Positions 35,355 through 45,055 of a stretch of DNA of 64,000 nucleotides are shown piece by piece (within the stretch, counting starts at the first letter, position 1; each line of letters begins with the position of its first letter). The stretch lies in assembly GCA_900316645.1 (NCBI GenBank), contig ONDP01000008.1, forward strand, positions 1-64,000. Reading direction: 5' to 3'. A model generated the notes under the pieces. The model ran no database searches. It saw only the letters and a list, made by a program, of their open reading frames with translations, and was not told the DNA's origin. The stretch is from an uncultured Prevotellaceae bacterium. GTDB taxonomy: Bacteria > Bacteroidota > Bacteroidia > Bacteroidales > Bacteroidaceae. The position numbers were made by a program, and so were the translations under genes.

Positions 35355-36239
35355 CTATTCATCCTGATAGGCATCCTCGCCTATCTGTTCGCGGGCTCCT
35401 ATCGTAAGTTTTCGCAGATCGTAGAACGAACCGTTGTAGATATTGAAATCAACGGTGCCCTTGATACCAGCCAAACGCCCGTTGTCGGTATGCTGCCAGA
35501 ATTTCCAAGGTCCTTCATACTCTACCTGCTCTACATAATAGTGAGCTATCCAATAAGGATAGCTGTCAAAAGCTGAATCACTTAGATATTTCAGCTTGAA
35601 TTTATAGTATGTGTAGATAATAGGCTTGATATGATAGTGTTTCTCAACGATTTCAAGCCACTCAAGAACGCTGGCTTTGAATGCCTCGTCAGACTGATTC
35701 TTGGGTTTATGCTCAACATCAAGGACTGGGGGCAGGTCACCGTTTTCCAGTTTCACATTCTTGATGAAGAACTCCGCCTGTGCCTTCGCCGGAGAGTGGA
35801 CACTATAGAAATGATAGGCACCACGGGTGAAGCCATACTCACGAGCCTGATGGAAGTTATCGCGGAAATTCTCGTCGATGATACTGGCTCCCTCTGTAGC
35901 CTTCACATAGATGAAGCGCACAGGATATTTGTCAATCTGCCCATTATCCTTCAGCTCTTCCCAGTCAATCTGTCCCTGGTGGTGGCTGATATCGATACCG
36001 TGAATCTCGTAGCCTTCAGGATAGTTGGCATCACCGTAAAGGGCGCGCCAGCGGAATCCGAAAGGTCCTACAAAGATATAATAGAAAAAGAACACGTACA
36101 AAGCAACAACGAGACTGCCTCCTATCCACCATGCCCAACCGGGCACGTGTTGCAGGAAACGCACAAAGAGCCCTGGCCGCTTGTGGCGGACAGGACTCGC
36201 TATGTGTCGTTTTCGTTGTGACTTATGCTTTGTAGGCAT
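35355..36239 (-). CDS. Glycoside hydrolase family 25 (lysozyme-like)
   Basis: 294 residues. A basic N-terminus, one membrane helix (about 35-57) and a GH25 domain. Catalytic-site residues appear in GIDISHHQG (Asp83) and FIYVKATEGAS (Glu117), with GAYHFYS and LDVEHK behind them. GH25 enzymes cleave the MurNAc-GlcNAc bond of peptidoglycan. The anchor predicts a periplasm-facing enzyme tethered to the inner membrane. It starts 8 bases after the pfp stop on the same strand, so it may be read from the pfp promoter. Confidence 0.9.
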   Translation of the reverse strand: MPTKHKSQRKRHIASPVRHKRPGLFVRFLQHVPGWAWWIGGSLVVALYVFFFYYIFVGPFGFRWRALYGDANYPEGYEIHGIDISHHQGQIDWEELKDNGQIDKYPVRFIYVKATEGASIIDENFRDNFHQAREYGFTRGAYHFYSVHSPAKAQAEFFIKNVKLENGDLPPVLDVEHKPKNQSDEAFKASVLEWLEIVEKHYHIKPIIYTYYKFKLKYLSDSAFDSYPYWIAHYYVEQVEYEGPWKFWQHTDNGRLAGIKGTVDFNIYNGSFYDLRKLTIGAREQIGEDAYQDE

Positions 36240-36247
36240 ACAACAGT

Positions 36248-37882
36248 TTATGCCTGCTCAAGTGCAAGCGTCTTAGTAGGCTGGTCGCAAACCTCTGCAG
36301 GACCCCAGTACTGGATTGGACCAGGATAAACGTAAGCTGTCTCGCGAGACCAGCGTTCACGCTCCTGGGCGAAGGCCTTGAAGGGAGCACCTTCCAGTTC
36401 AACCAGAGCCTTACGGATAACAGGCTTCATTTCACCATTACGCTTCTCCATGTTCATCATCATCGTGATGGGCACACCACCTGCAATCCACTGGTCGGCA
36501 GGAGCGGTAGTATTCTTCACAATAGCCATATAACCAGTTTTGCCATTGGCAATCAGCTGAGCAGCTGAGGTACCGAGAGCGTAGCAATAGTCAGCATCGA
36601 AGTTAGAAGGAGCTGCGCAACGTCCCTCGTAGCCGAAGAAGTGGTGCAGGGCAGAGAACTTGCCAGAGAACTTGCCTACCTTCTTACGACGCTCCAACTT
36701 CTGGGCAACCATCGTAGAGAGCAGCTTCTCTGTCTCGATGAGCGATACCTGAACGTTTCCGTGAGGATCGCGGTCGAGAGCCAACTGACGGGCTACGTTG
36801 GTAGGCAGAGAGTTGAACACCTCCAGATTGGTTTCTGACAAGTGGCTCTTGGCAAAGTCGATAATCTCGCTACGACCCAGGTCCTTCACCTCTGGCTGAG
36901 CCAGCACATCATTCAGCTGAGCAATGAGTTTTTTGATGGCAGGGATGAATTCAATCAGACCCTCAGGAATGATGACGGTTCCGAAGTTGTTACCATCGGC
37001 TGCACGCTTGCAAACTACATCGGCAATGTAAGTAACAATGTCATCCAGGCTCTGCTTCTTGGCCTCAACCTCCTCACTGACGAGACAGATGTTAGGCTGT
37101 GTCTGCAGGGCGCACTCCAGAGCGATATGAGAAGCTGAACGACCCATCACCTTGATGAAGTGCCAGTATTTACGTGCTGAGTTACAGTCGCGCTCGATGT
37201 TACCAATCAACTCAGAATAGGTCTTACAAGCTGTGTCGAAACCGAACGAAGTCTCTATCTGATCATTCTTCAAGTCGCCGTCAATAGTCTTCGGGCAACC
37301 GATTACCTGTACACCATAGTTCTTGGCAGCATAGTATTCAGCCAGAACGCAGGCATTGGTGTTAGAGTCGTCACCGCCGATAATCACAATAGCCTTGATG
37401 TCCAACTCACGGATAATCTCGAGACCTTTCTCAAACTGGTCAACTTTCTCCAACTTGGTACGACCTGAACCAATCATATCAAAACCACCGGTGTTACGAT
37501 ACTCGTCAATGATTTCCTTGGTCAGCTCCATATAGTTATGGTCAACCAAACCGCCAGGACCCAGGATGAAACCGAAGAGACGGTTCTCAGGATTCAGTTT
37601 CTTAATCTGGTCGAACAAACCAGTAATCACGTTGTGGCCACCAGGAGCCTGACCACCCGACAGGATGATACCAACGTTCATCTTCTTGGTATTAGCCTCC
37701 TCGGCAGGAACGAACTCTACGATAGGCATACCATAGGTGTTAGGGAAGAGCTGTTTGATCTCTTCCTGATTACCAACACTCTGAGTTGGCTTACCTTCCT
37801 TTACTTTCACTGCGCCCTGAAGAGCCTTTGGTAATTTAGGCTGATAGGCAGCTCTTGCTTTCTGCAATGCACTCTTTTCCAT
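36248..37882 (-). CDS. pfp: Pyrophosphate-fructose-6-phosphate 1-phosphotransferase
   Basis: I start at 37882 ([20 protein letters not shown]), 544 residues; the longer frame to 37945 would include the promoter region. It phosphorylates fructose 6-phosphate with PPi, reversibly. The PPi-type signature GGDDSN (about 169-174; ATP enzymes have GGDG) and [10 protein letters not shown] (about 197) are clear, with [14 protein letters not shown] and the [13 protein letters not shown] loop. The large size fits the PfpB-like long class. A -7 box lies at 37933-37940. Confidence 0.95.
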   Translation of the reverse strand: MEKSALQKARAAYQPKLPKALQGAVKVKEGKPTQSVGNQEEIKQLFPNTYGMPIVEFVPAEEANTKKMNVGIILSGGQAPGGHNVITGLFDQIKKLNPENRLFGFILGPGGLVDHNYMELTKEIIDEYRNTGGFDMIGSGRTKLEKVDQFEKGLEIIRELDIKAIVIIGGDDSNTNACVLAEYYAAKNYGVQVIGCPKTIDGDLKNDQIETSFGFDTACKTYSELIGNIERDCNSARKYWHFIKVMGRSASHIALECALQTQPNICLVSEEVEAKKQSLDDIVTYIADVVCKRAADGNNFGTVIIPEGLIEFIPAIKKLIAQLNDVLAQPEVKDLGRSEIIDFAKSHLSETNLEVFNSLPTNVARQLALDRDPHGNVQVSLIETEKLLSTMVAQKLERRKKVGKFSGKFSALHHFFGYEGRCAAPSNFDADYCYALGTSAAQLIANGKTGYMAIVKNTTAPADQWIAGGVPITMMMNMEKRNGEMKPVIRKALVELEGAPFKAFAQERERWSRETAYVYPGPIQYWGPAEVCDQPTKTLALEQA

Positions 37883-37932
37883 AAAATCGTTTATTATTAA
37901 TAAATTTGAATGAATAATTCCGTTTTGGGTGA

Positions 37933-37940
37933 CAAAATTA
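37933..37940 (-). promoter_or_regulatory. -7 box of pfp
   Basis: CAAAATTA reads TAATTTTG leftward, about 50 bp before the chosen start. Confidence 0.45.
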
Positions 37941-38013
37941 ATCATTTTCTGAAAGAAATAAGAAAGAATGCAGCCGTTTTTCTGCTTTTTTAGTTTTTTT
38001 GTGAAGAAAATCC

Positions 38014-38043
38014 TTGTTAGTTGAAAAATATTCCGTATCTTTG
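38014..38043 (+). promoter_or_regulatory. Promoter of the 38086 operon
   Basis: TATCTTTG at 38036-38043 with TTG (38014-38016) 19 bp upstream. The ATG at 38086 follows after about 40 bases, with an AGGAGG-like sequence (AGGAGGAATTTATG) just before an in-leader ATG, unusual for this phylum. Confidence 0.55.
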
Positions 38044-38085
38044 GAGTTCAAACAACAGATTTTTTAATTTAGGAGGAATTTATGT

Positions 38086-38358
38086 ATGAGTAACAACAAA
38101 AAATCATTGAAAAGACAGATTAACCTAATCTGCGAGGAACTCTTTGTAGAATTCGTAGCAGCTTCATTGTATGGTAACACCCTTGACATGCAAAAGGCAG
38201 AAACCATCTTAAGCTCTATCGCCAAGACACGAAAAAACTACATCAGCCGTATCTCACATCCGGAGCCAGGTATGCCAGCCTCCATGTATTTTAAGGACCT
38301 CAAGTTGAAATTCAGCAAAGAGGTGCTGGAGATTATCGATCACATTAACAATTTATAA
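38086..38358 (+). CDS. Conserved hypothetical protein, 90 residues
   Basis: A small, soluble, mostly helical protein (SNNKKSLKRQINLICEELFV; MQKAETILSSIAKTRKNYIS). No membrane segment or known motif; I recognise the type from Bacteroidales genomes but not a function. It starts the cluster that runs to the acyltransferase, whose ATG comes 3 bases after its stop, so the two are probably co-expressed. Confidence 0.75.
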   Translation: MSNNKKSLKRQINLICEELFVEFVAASLYGNTLDMQKAETILSSIAKTRKNYISRISHPEPGMPASMYFKDLKLKFSKEVLEIIDHINNL

Positions 38359-38361
38359 TGT

Positions 38362-38919
38362 ATGTGGAAATCATTTTGTAACTGGCTACTCTACAAAAAG
38401 ATGGGGTGGACCTCGGAGATTACTGAGGCTCACCCCGACAAGTATATTATTTGTCTGGCTCCCCACACCAGCAACTGGGACTTTCTGATAGGGCAGCTCT
38501 ACAACGGAGCTACGGGCATGAGCAGCAACTTTCTCATGAAGAAAGAGTGGTTCTTCTGGCCCCTCGGTCCCATCTTCCGAAAATTGGGAGGCATTCCCGT
38601 CTGGCGCTCTAAGCACACCAGTATGACAGACAATCTGGCTGAGACGGCAAAGCGTGAACCATCGTTCCGGCTCTGCATCACCCCCGAGGGTACCCGTTCT
38701 GCCAATCCCGACTGGAAGAAAGGTTTTTATTATATTGCACAAAAGGCCGAATTGCCCATTTTGCTTTACGGAGTCGATTATGAGCAACGGCGTATTGAAT
38801 GTACCAAGACCATCATCCCCAATGGCGACATCGACCAACAGATGCGCGAAATCAAACTGTATTTTAGCAAGTTCAAGGGCAAGAAGCCCGAAAACTTTAC
38901 GATAGGTAACATAGAATGA
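38362..38919 (+). CDS. Lysophospholipid acyltransferase (PlsC-like) family protein
   Basis: 185 residues. The acyltransferase motif HTSNWD (His35-Asp40) and the second motif PEGTRS (Glu109) are present, with GGIPVWR between them. The family moves acyl chains onto lysophosphatidic acid or related lipids at the inner membrane. It is shorter than PlsC (about 240) and lacks a clear N-terminal membrane helix, so the exact substrate is open. The next gene overlaps its stop by 4 bases (ATGA). Confidence 0.85.
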   Translation: MWKSFCNWLLYKKMGWTSEITEAHPDKYIICLAPHTSNWDFLIGQLYNGATGMSSNFLMKKEWFFWPLGPIFRKLGGIPVWRSKHTSMTDNLAETAKREPSFRLCITPEGTRSANPDWKKGFYYIAQKAELPILLYGVDYEQRRIECTKTIIPNGDIDQQMREIKLYFSKFKGKKPENFTIGNIE

Positions 38920-41801
38920 AAAAAATTACGATTACATTACTCCTGACAGCCTTCCTCCTTGGCAACCAAGCATTGGCACAGGTCAACACAAAGGCTATTA
39001 AGGAAAAACTGGAAAACTATTTTAAGAATTATAAACCAGAGGGAGCCCAGTTCTCGAGGACAGCCCATTTGGACGATTTTCTCATTGACGACGACGATGA
39101 CCGTATCGTTGTTGTTGCCAATGATGCGTTTGCTGAACAGAGTTTCACCCCTCAGATAGTAGAGAAGATATACAGCGATATCAAGAAAGTGCTGCCTTCA
39201 CCTTATGACGATTACTACCTACAGGTAGAGACTCATAAATATGAATTACATCAACTGGTGCCCAATCGACTGCTGAAGCACAAGGACAAGACTCGCATGT
39301 GGGGTGACATCGATTATAAGGGCTCGCCTTGGGTAGAGAACGTTTCGAAGCCCTATGACATCACCGAGGGACTGCAAGGTCGCCACCTCTCGCTGTGGGC
39401 CAGTCACGGCCGTTTCTATGATGTCAAGTCGGAACAGTGGAAGTGGCAGCGCCCCAAACTCTTTGCCACCACGGAAGACCTGTTTACTCAGACGATTGTA
39501 GTCCCCTACCTCATCCCTATGCTTGAGAATGCCGGCGCCGTCGTCTTCACACCTCGTGAACGAGCCTGGCAGCGCGAAGAAATCATCGTCGATAACGATG
39601 GCAGCAAGCGCAATTATCTCGAAGCTACTGCTCATGGGAAATGGCACAACACCCCCCAACCAGGCTTTGCCTATCACGAGTCAGACTATATCGACAACGA
39701 GAATCCCTTTGAGGCCGGTACTGCCCGCATGGTAAAGACCACTAACAGCACCAGCCGCTATTCTATAGCCAGTTATCAGCCCGATTTCCCCAAGGAGGGA
39801 CGCTATGCCGTCTATGTCAGTTACCAAACACTCGACAACAGTATCGACAATGCCGAATACACCGTTTGGCACAAAGGTGAGCGCACCGTCTTCCACGTCA
39901 ATCAACAGATGGGTGGCGGCACTTGGGTATATTTAGGTTCTTTCGATTTCGACAAGGGCTACAGCGAGTTCAACCGCGTCACGCTTACCAACCAGAGCGA
40001 CCGCCATGGTGTGGTGACCACCGATGCTGTACGCTTCGGGGGCGGTATGGGCAACATCAAGCGCGGTGAGTCTGTCAGCGGAATGCCCCGTGCTGTCGAA
40101 GGAGCCCGTTATTATGCCCAATGGGCTGGTATGCCCTACTCCGTCTATAGTGGTCGTGAAGGTACTGACGACTATGCCGACGACATCAATGTTCGCTCGA
40201 ACATGACCAACTATCTGGCTGGTGGTTCTCCTTTCGTGCCTGACACTACTGGCCTGCGAGTTCCCATCGAACTGGCACTGGCCGTTCACAGTGACGCCGG
40301 TTACGCCAAAGACTTTTATGGGCTGATAGGAACCCTGTCGGTCATCACTACCAACTTTAACAATGGCAACCTACATAGTGGAATCTCCCGTCTGGCATCG
40401 CGCGACTTGTCGGATGCCCTACTCACCAACATCACGCAGGAACTGTCAGCCAAATATGGTCGTTGGAACCGTCGCGAGCTCTATGACCGCAATTATTCCG
40501 AGTCACGCGTTCCTGCCGTTCCCAGTGCCATCCTCGAAACGCTCTCCCACCAGAATTTTCCTGATATGCGCTACGGCCAGGATCCCAATTTCCGATTCAC
40601 TCTGGCGCGCATCATCTATAAGACCATTCTGCGCTATGTTTGTGAACACCATCGCCAGGATTGTGTTGTCACACCATTGGCTCCCACTAATTTCCGCATC
40701 GAGTTGTCAAAGCACAAAGCGCTGCTCGAATGGGATGCCGTCAGCGACCCGCAGGAGTCGTCAGCCTCACCGACAGGTTATATCGTCTATACCTCAGAGG
40801 GAGGTGCTGACTTCGACAATGGTGTCTTTGTAAAGGGCAGGAGCCATGAAGTGGAGTTAGCACCCAACACGCTTTATCACTTCAAAGTGGTGGCTGCCAA
40901 CAAGGGTGGCATCAGTTTCCCCACCGAAGTGCTCTCCGCCTACTACACGCCAAAAGCCAAGAAGACCGTGATGATTGTCAATGGTTTCCAGCGCCTGTCG
41001 TCACCCGCTGTTCGTAACAATGCCGAGGAAAAAGGTTTCGACCTCGATCTCGACCCAGGTGTCACCTATGGTCGCACGGCAGGCTGGGTAGGTCGTCAGC
41101 ACGCTTTCAGTACAGAAAAGGCCGGTGGCTCATCTGAAAACGATTTGGGTTGGAGTAGCGACGAGTTGGCAGGCCAGTTTATTGCCGGTAACGATTTCAA
41201 CTACGTCATGGCTCACGCCAAGGCCATTGCGTCGGCTCAGGAATACAACATCGTCAGTGCGTCGAACAAAGCTATCAATAACGGCAAACTGAAACTGAAA
41301 GGCTATGCCCTCGTCGATCTCGTATTAGGTCTGGAGCGCAACGACGGTTATAGTCTTCAGTTCTACAAGACCTTCACCGGTCCTATGCGCAAAGCCCTGC
41401 AAGACTTCACTCGCAAAGGGGGTGCCTTGCTGGTGAGCGGAGCCTATATCGGAACCGACATCATGGGTTCTGAAGAGGAGAAATTCGTCAGTCAGACACT
41501 GAAATGCTCTTTTGGTGGACAATACCGAGGCACGAGCAACAGTGTTGAGGGACTGGGTACACATATTTATTATTATAATACACTCAACGAGGACCATTAT
41601 GCAGCCACCTCGGCTGATATCCTAATGCCCCTCCCATCGGCCTATGCCGTCATGCGCTATGCCGACGGTCATGATGCCGCTGTGGCATACAAGGGCAGCG
41701 ACTACCGCTCGTTCACAATGGGCTTCCCCTTCGAGTGCATCCAAGACCCGCAACAGCAGGGGTCTATCATGCGTGGCATATTGAATTACCTATTAAAATA
41801 A
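38916..41801 (+). CDS. Secreted N-acetylmuramoyl-L-alanine amidase-like protein with golvesin-type and FN3 domains
   Basis: 961 residues with a signal peptide (to LAQ, about 22). Residues about 250-385 form a golvesin/xanthan-lyase-type C-terminal-like beta domain (PKEGRYAVYVSYQT; GGTWVYLGSF). This lies inside an amidase_3-like fold: LALAVHSDAG and AILETLSHQNFPDMRYG are the probable metal/catalytic segments. A fibronectin III-like domain follows (about 590-690, APTNFRIELSKHKALLEW), then an unrecognised 270-residue C-terminal domain. Such proteins are often labelled xanthan lyase; cell-wall cleavage fits the motifs better. Confidence 0.75.
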   Translation: MKKITITLLLTAFLLGNQALAQVNTKAIKEKLENYFKNYKPEGAQFSRTAHLDDFLIDDDDDRIVVVANDAFAEQSFTPQIVEKIYSDIKKVLPSPYDDYYLQVETHKYELHQLVPNRLLKHKDKTRMWGDIDYKGSPWVENVSKPYDITEGLQGRHLSLWASHGRFYDVKSEQWKWQRPKLFATTEDLFTQTIVVPYLIPMLENAGAVVFTPRERAWQREEIIVDNDGSKRNYLEATAHGKWHNTPQPGFAYHESDYIDNENPFEAGTARMVKTTNSTSRYSIASYQPDFPKEGRYAVYVSYQTLDNSIDNAEYTVWHKGERTVFHVNQQMGGGTWVYLGSFDFDKGYSEFNRVTLTNQSDRHGVVTTDAVRFGGGMGNIKRGESVSGMPRAVEGARYYAQWAGMPYSVYSGREGTDDYADDINVRSNMTNYLAGGSPFVPDTTGLRVPIELALAVHSDAGYAKDFYGLIGTLSVITTNFNNGNLHSGISRLASRDLSDALLTNITQELSAKYGRWNRRELYDRNYSESRVPAVPSAILETLSHQNFPDMRYGQDPNFRFTLARIIYKTILRYVCEHHRQDCVVTPLAPTNFRIELSKHKALLEWDAVSDPQESSASPTGYIVYTSEGGADFDNGVFVKGRSHEVELAPNTLYHFKVVAANKGGISFPTEVLSAYYTPKAKKTVMIVNGFQRLSSPAVRNNAEEKGFDLDLDPGVTYGRTAGWVGRQHAFSTEKAGGSSENDLGWSSDELAGQFIAGNDFNYVMAHAKAIASAQEYNIVSASNKAINNGKLKLKGYALVDLVLGLERNDGYSLQFYKTFTGPMRKALQDFTRKGGALLVSGAYIGTDIMGSEEEKFVSQTLKCSFGGQYRGTSNSVEGLGTHIYYYNTLNEDHYAATSADILMPLPSAYAVMRYADGHDAAVAYKGSDYRSFTMGFPFECIQDPQQQGSIMRGILNYLLK

Positions 41802-41823
41802 CAACTAAAAAACCATCTGCATT

Positions 41824-42171
41824 ATGTACAAGATTCAAACAAATTCAAGCGGAACTCGCTGCATCGAAATCAGCGACCTGCATCTTGAGACCATCGAGAA
41901 GTATCAACTCTTCCGCGACCTCATCGACTCTAACGGATATGTTGACGAACAAGTGCTTGACAAGCTAAAGCTCAACATTCGTTCTATGTTAGAGTCGGAT
42001 GCCGGCAAAGACAAGAATCTGCTCGATCTCTGTCTTGACGTCATCTATCATCAGAACATGAAGGCTTACGGATTGCAACAGCTGGTACTGTTGTTCATCA
42101 ACTGGAAGAACCGTGGCAACGACAACCTCGGTATGACCACACGCGCTTTCCAAGGAACGCCGTTTAATTGA
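41824..42171 (+). CDS. Conserved hypothetical protein, 115 residues
   Basis: Soluble and alpha-helical in the second half (LLDLCLDVIYHQNMKAYGLQ). It opens MYKIQTNSSGTRCIEISDLH. No signal peptide or motif; I do not recognise the family. It sits 22 bases after the amidase-like gene and 12 before the YgiQ gene, so it is probably in the same transcript. Confidence 0.65.
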   Translation: MYKIQTNSSGTRCIEISDLHLETIEKYQLFRDLIDSNGYVDEQVLDKLKLNIRSMLESDAGKDKNLLDLCLDVIYHQNMKAYGLQQLVLLFINWKNRGNDNLGMTTRAFQGTPFN

Positions 42172-42183
42172 AGAATTGAAGAA

Positions 42184-44037
42184 TTGGGAATAGAGAATTA
42201 TAGATTGACGGATTTTCTGCCGACTACGAAGAAGGAGGTGGAACTCAGGGGATGGGATGCACTCGATGTGATTTTGTTCTCTGGTGACGCATATGTCGAT
42301 CACCCTTCCTTCGGTGCTGCTGTCATAGGGCGTGTGCTCGAAGCTGCCGGCTATCGCGTTGCCATCGTTCCTCAACCCGACTGGCACGGTGATTATCGCG
42401 ACTTCAAGAAACTAGGACGCCCGCGCCTCTTCTTCGGCATCTCGCCTGGATGCATGGACTCGATGGTTAATAAGTACACAGCCAACCGTCGCCTGCGCTC
42501 CGAGGATGCCTATAGCCCTGATGGTCGCCATGATGCCCGTCCGGAATATCCCACTATCGTCTATAGCCGGATTCTGCGCGAACTATTTCCCGATGTCCCC
42601 ATCGTATTGGGTGGCATCGAGGCTTCACTGCGCCGACTCACCCACTATGACTACTGGCAGGAACGACTGCGCCCCAGCATCCTGTGCGATGCACCTGCCG
42701 ACCTTATCTCGTATGGCATGGGCGAGAAGACCATCCTTGAAATAGCCCGCCGTCTGGACGAGGGACAACCCGTCAACGCTCTGCACGACCTGCCCCAGAT
42801 TGTCTTCCTTGCCAACCGCGCCGATATCCCTGGCGGCATTAGCGACCAAGACATCGTGCTTCACAGTCACGAGGAGTGTCTTCGTGATAAGCGCAAGCAG
42901 GCCGAAAACTTCCGACTCATCGAGGAACAGTCGAACATGATTCATGCGCAACGCCTGATTCAGCCAATCGCAATGCCCAACTCACCGCAGTCGCTCGTCG
43001 TGGTCACCCCTCCCTACCCTCCGATGACCACCGAGGAGTTGGACGCTTCGTTCGACCTGCCCTACACGCGCCAGCCCCACCCTAAATACAAGGGAAAGCG
43101 CATTCCTGCCTACGAGATGATTAAGCATAGCGTCAACATCCATCGCGGTTGTTTCGGAGGCTGTGCTTTCTGCACCATCTCTGCCCATCAGGGGAAGTTC
43201 ATCACCTGTCGCTCAAAGGAGAGCATCCTCCGCGAGGTGCAACAGGTGACCCAAATGCCCGATTTCCGAGGCTATCTCTCCGACCTTGGCGGTCCGTCAG
43301 CTAATATGTATGGCATGAAAGGGCGCAACATCAAGGCTTGCGAGAAGTGCAAACGCCCCAGTTGTATTCATCCGCAGATATGTTCCAATCTCGATACCAA
43401 CCACAGTGCCTTGCTCGACATCTATCGTGCTGTCGATGCGCTGCCCGGTATCAAGAAGAGTTTCATCGGCAGCGGTGTGCGCTACGACCTCATCCTGCAT
43501 CAAAGCAAGGACGAAGCCACCAATCGGGCTGCTATGGATTATGCCCGCGAACTCATCACCCGCCATGTAAGTGGTCGACTGAAGGTAGCTCCTGAACACA
43601 CCAGCGACCGCGTGCTACGACTGATGCGCAAACCCTCGTTTCAACTGTTCTACGACTTTAAGCGCATCTTCGATCGCATCAATCAGGAGGAGCATCTCAA
43701 CCAACAACTCATCCCCTACTTCATCTCCAGTCATCCCGGATGCACCGAGAGCGATATGGCCCAGTTGGCTGAGATTACGAAGAAGCTCAATTTCCATCTG
43801 GAGCAGGTGCAGGATTTCACTCCCACCCCAATGACCGTTTCCACCGAAACGTGGTACACCGGCTACGACCCCTATACGCTCGAGAAAGTGTATAGCGCCC
43901 ATAGTCCCAAGGAGAAACTCGCCCAGCGCCAGTATTTTTTCTGGTATAAAAAAGAAGACAATGCAAATCATCGAACAAAGCCTCATAGCGAAGAACCCGG
44001 AAAAGAAAAGCGAAGACGGCCTCGTCGTAAGCCCTGA
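42184..44037 (+). CDS. YgiQ family radical SAM protein
   Basis: 617 residues. The start is uncertain: TTG at 42184 or TTG at 42205 (L-T-D-F-L-P-T), since no ATG precedes the conserved block GWDALDVILFSGDAYVDHPS. A B12-binding-like N-terminal domain leads to the radical SAM motif CFGGCAFC (near residue 321) in HRGCFGGCAFCTISAHQGK. A conserved C-terminal YgiQ region has ACEKCKRPSCIHPQIC and KVAPEHTS. The reaction is unknown. The last 77 bases overlap the PP2C-like gene in another frame. Confidence 0.9.
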   Translation: MGIENYRLTDFLPTTKKEVELRGWDALDVILFSGDAYVDHPSFGAAVIGRVLEAAGYRVAIVPQPDWHGDYRDFKKLGRPRLFFGISPGCMDSMVNKYTANRRLRSEDAYSPDGRHDARPEYPTIVYSRILRELFPDVPIVLGGIEASLRRLTHYDYWQERLRPSILCDAPADLISYGMGEKTILEIARRLDEGQPVNALHDLPQIVFLANRADIPGGISDQDIVLHSHEECLRDKRKQAENFRLIEEQSNMIHAQRLIQPIAMPNSPQSLVVVTPPYPPMTTEELDASFDLPYTRQPHPKYKGKRIPAYEMIKHSVNIHRGCFGGCAFCTISAHQGKFITCRSKESILREVQQVTQMPDFRGYLSDLGGPSANMYGMKGRNIKACEKCKRPSCIHPQICSNLDTNHSALLDIYRAVDALPGIKKSFIGSGVRYDLILHQSKDEATNRAAMDYARELITRHVSGRLKVAPEHTSDRVLRLMRKPSFQLFYDFKRIFDRINQEEHLNQQLIPYFISSHPGCTESDMAQLAEITKKLNFHLEQVQDFTPTPMTVSTETWYTGYDPYTLEKVYSAHSPKEKLAQRQYFFWYKKEDNANHRTKPHSEEPGKEKRRRPRRKP

Positions 44038-44767
44038 CTTCATTGCAGTCATCGACGGTTCCACCTCCAAGTCTACCTATCGCCACAGCATGTTCCGCAG
44101 CAATGGCCGACAGGCTATGCGTTTGGTGAGCCGCTATCTGCACAAGGCACCCAAGCAAATGTCGTGTCATGAATTTCTGCGTGGAGTCACGGCATATATC
44201 CGGAAGCACTATTCCAAGTCGCGCCTGCAGCAGTTTGCCGAACATCCCGAAGACCGCCTCACCTGTTCTGCCATTGTCTATAGCCGGCTGCAGCGACAGA
44301 TTTGGATGATAGGCGACTGCCAGTGTTTGCTTGACGGTCAGTTGCTTGAGAACCCCAAACCTGCCGAAGCCGTCTATGCAGCCAAGCGTTCCGAGAAAGC
44401 CAGACAACTGTTGGCAGCAGGAGCCACCATCGACGACCTGCGCACCCACGATGCAGCTCGCGATTTCATCCTGCCCGACATCATCGAGAGCACGAAGGGC
44501 CAGAATGTTGAGTACTCCGTGATTGACGGTTTCCCCATTCCAGAACAGCTCGTCCCCGTCTATACACTCGATTTCCAACCCCATCAGCTGGTTTTCGCCA
44601 GCGACGGTTATCCCTTCCTGCGCCCCACCCTTGCCGAGAGTGAGCATTTGCTGGCTGAACAACGGAAGAATGACCCGCTAAACATCAACACATTTTTGGC
44701 CAGTAAGGCCTTTATGAAGGGGCAAGAGTCCTTCGATGACAGAACATTTATAAGTTTTGAGGTCTGA
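43961..44767 (+). CDS. PP2C-like protein (metal-dependent phosphatase fold)
   Basis: 268 residues. Four PP2C-type acidic sites are in order: VIDGST (Asp32), MIGDC (Asp119), FASDGYPF (about 207) and FDDRTF (about 261). This suggests a divergent Ser/Thr phosphatase coordinating two metals, although the classical RxxMED motif is absent. It overlaps the YgiQ gene by 77 bases with its ATG inside that gene, which argues for translational coupling. Substrates are unknown. Confidence 0.65.
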   Translation: MQIIEQSLIAKNPEKKSEDGLVVSPDFIAVIDGSTSKSTYRHSMFRSNGRQAMRLVSRYLHKAPKQMSCHEFLRGVTAYIRKHYSKSRLQQFAEHPEDRLTCSAIVYSRLQRQIWMIGDCQCLLDGQLLENPKPAEAVYAAKRSEKARQLLAAGATIDDLRTHDAARDFILPDIIESTKGQNVEYSVIDGFPIPEQLVPVYTLDFQPHQLVFASDGYPFLRPTLAESEHLLAEQRKNDPLNINTFLASKAFMKGQESFDDRTFISFEV

Positions 44768-44769
44768 AA

Positions 44770-44801
44770 TTTGGCTGTATCCAAAAAATTATATACCTTT
44801 G
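44770..44801 (+). promoter_or_regulatory. Promoter of tRNA-Arg
   Basis: TTTGG (44770-44774), 19-bp spacer, TACCTTTG (44794-44801), ending 14 bp before the tRNA. The -33 overlaps the stop of the PP2C-like gene. Confidence 0.75.
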
Positions 44802-44815
44802 CACCCGAAAATGAT

Positions 44816-44889
44816 GGTCTGGTAGCTCAGCTGGATAGAGCAACAGCCTTCTAAGCTGTGGGTCTCGGGTTCGAATCCCGACCGGATCA
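44816..44889 (+). tRNA. tRNA-Arg (anticodon UCU)
   Basis: Full cloverleaf of 74 nt. The 5' acceptor GGTCTGG pairs with CCGGATC (two wobble pairs). The D-arm is GCTC...GAGC, the anticodon stem ACAGC/GCTGT with loop CTTCTAA, giving anticodon TCT, and the T-arm TCGGG-TTCGAAT-CCCGA. Discriminator is A; CCA is not encoded. Confidence 0.95.
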
Positions 44890-44895
44890 CAAGAT

Positions 44896-44948
44896 AAAAG
44901 AGTCTTGAATCATGAAAGTATTCTTTCAATGTTCGAGACTCTTTATAT
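44896..44948 (+). terminator. Terminator after tRNA-Arg
   Basis: AAAGAGTCTTGAA and TTCGAGACTCTTT pair with one wobble; an inner GAAAG/CTTTC helix continues the stem, followed by ATATTT. Confidence 0.6.
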
Positions 44949-45011
44949 TTGTACGATGGTTCAATGATTAAAGATTTCTTGGAAGAATGATGGATTTTCA
45001 AAAATATTTAT

Positions 45012-45019
45012 TATTTTTG
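45012..45019 (+). promoter_or_regulatory. -7 box of the 45056 gene
   Basis: TATTTTTG followed by CACCC, 36 bp before the ATG. No good -33 seen. Confidence 0.45.
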
Positions 45020-45055
45020 CACCCAGACGACCAAATAACCAAATAACCAAGAAAT

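Noticed and set aside
36248-37945. Longer pfp reading frame from 37945
   Set aside because: The extra 21 residues cover the TAATTTTG box and match nothing; [10 protein letters not shown] is the usual beginning.
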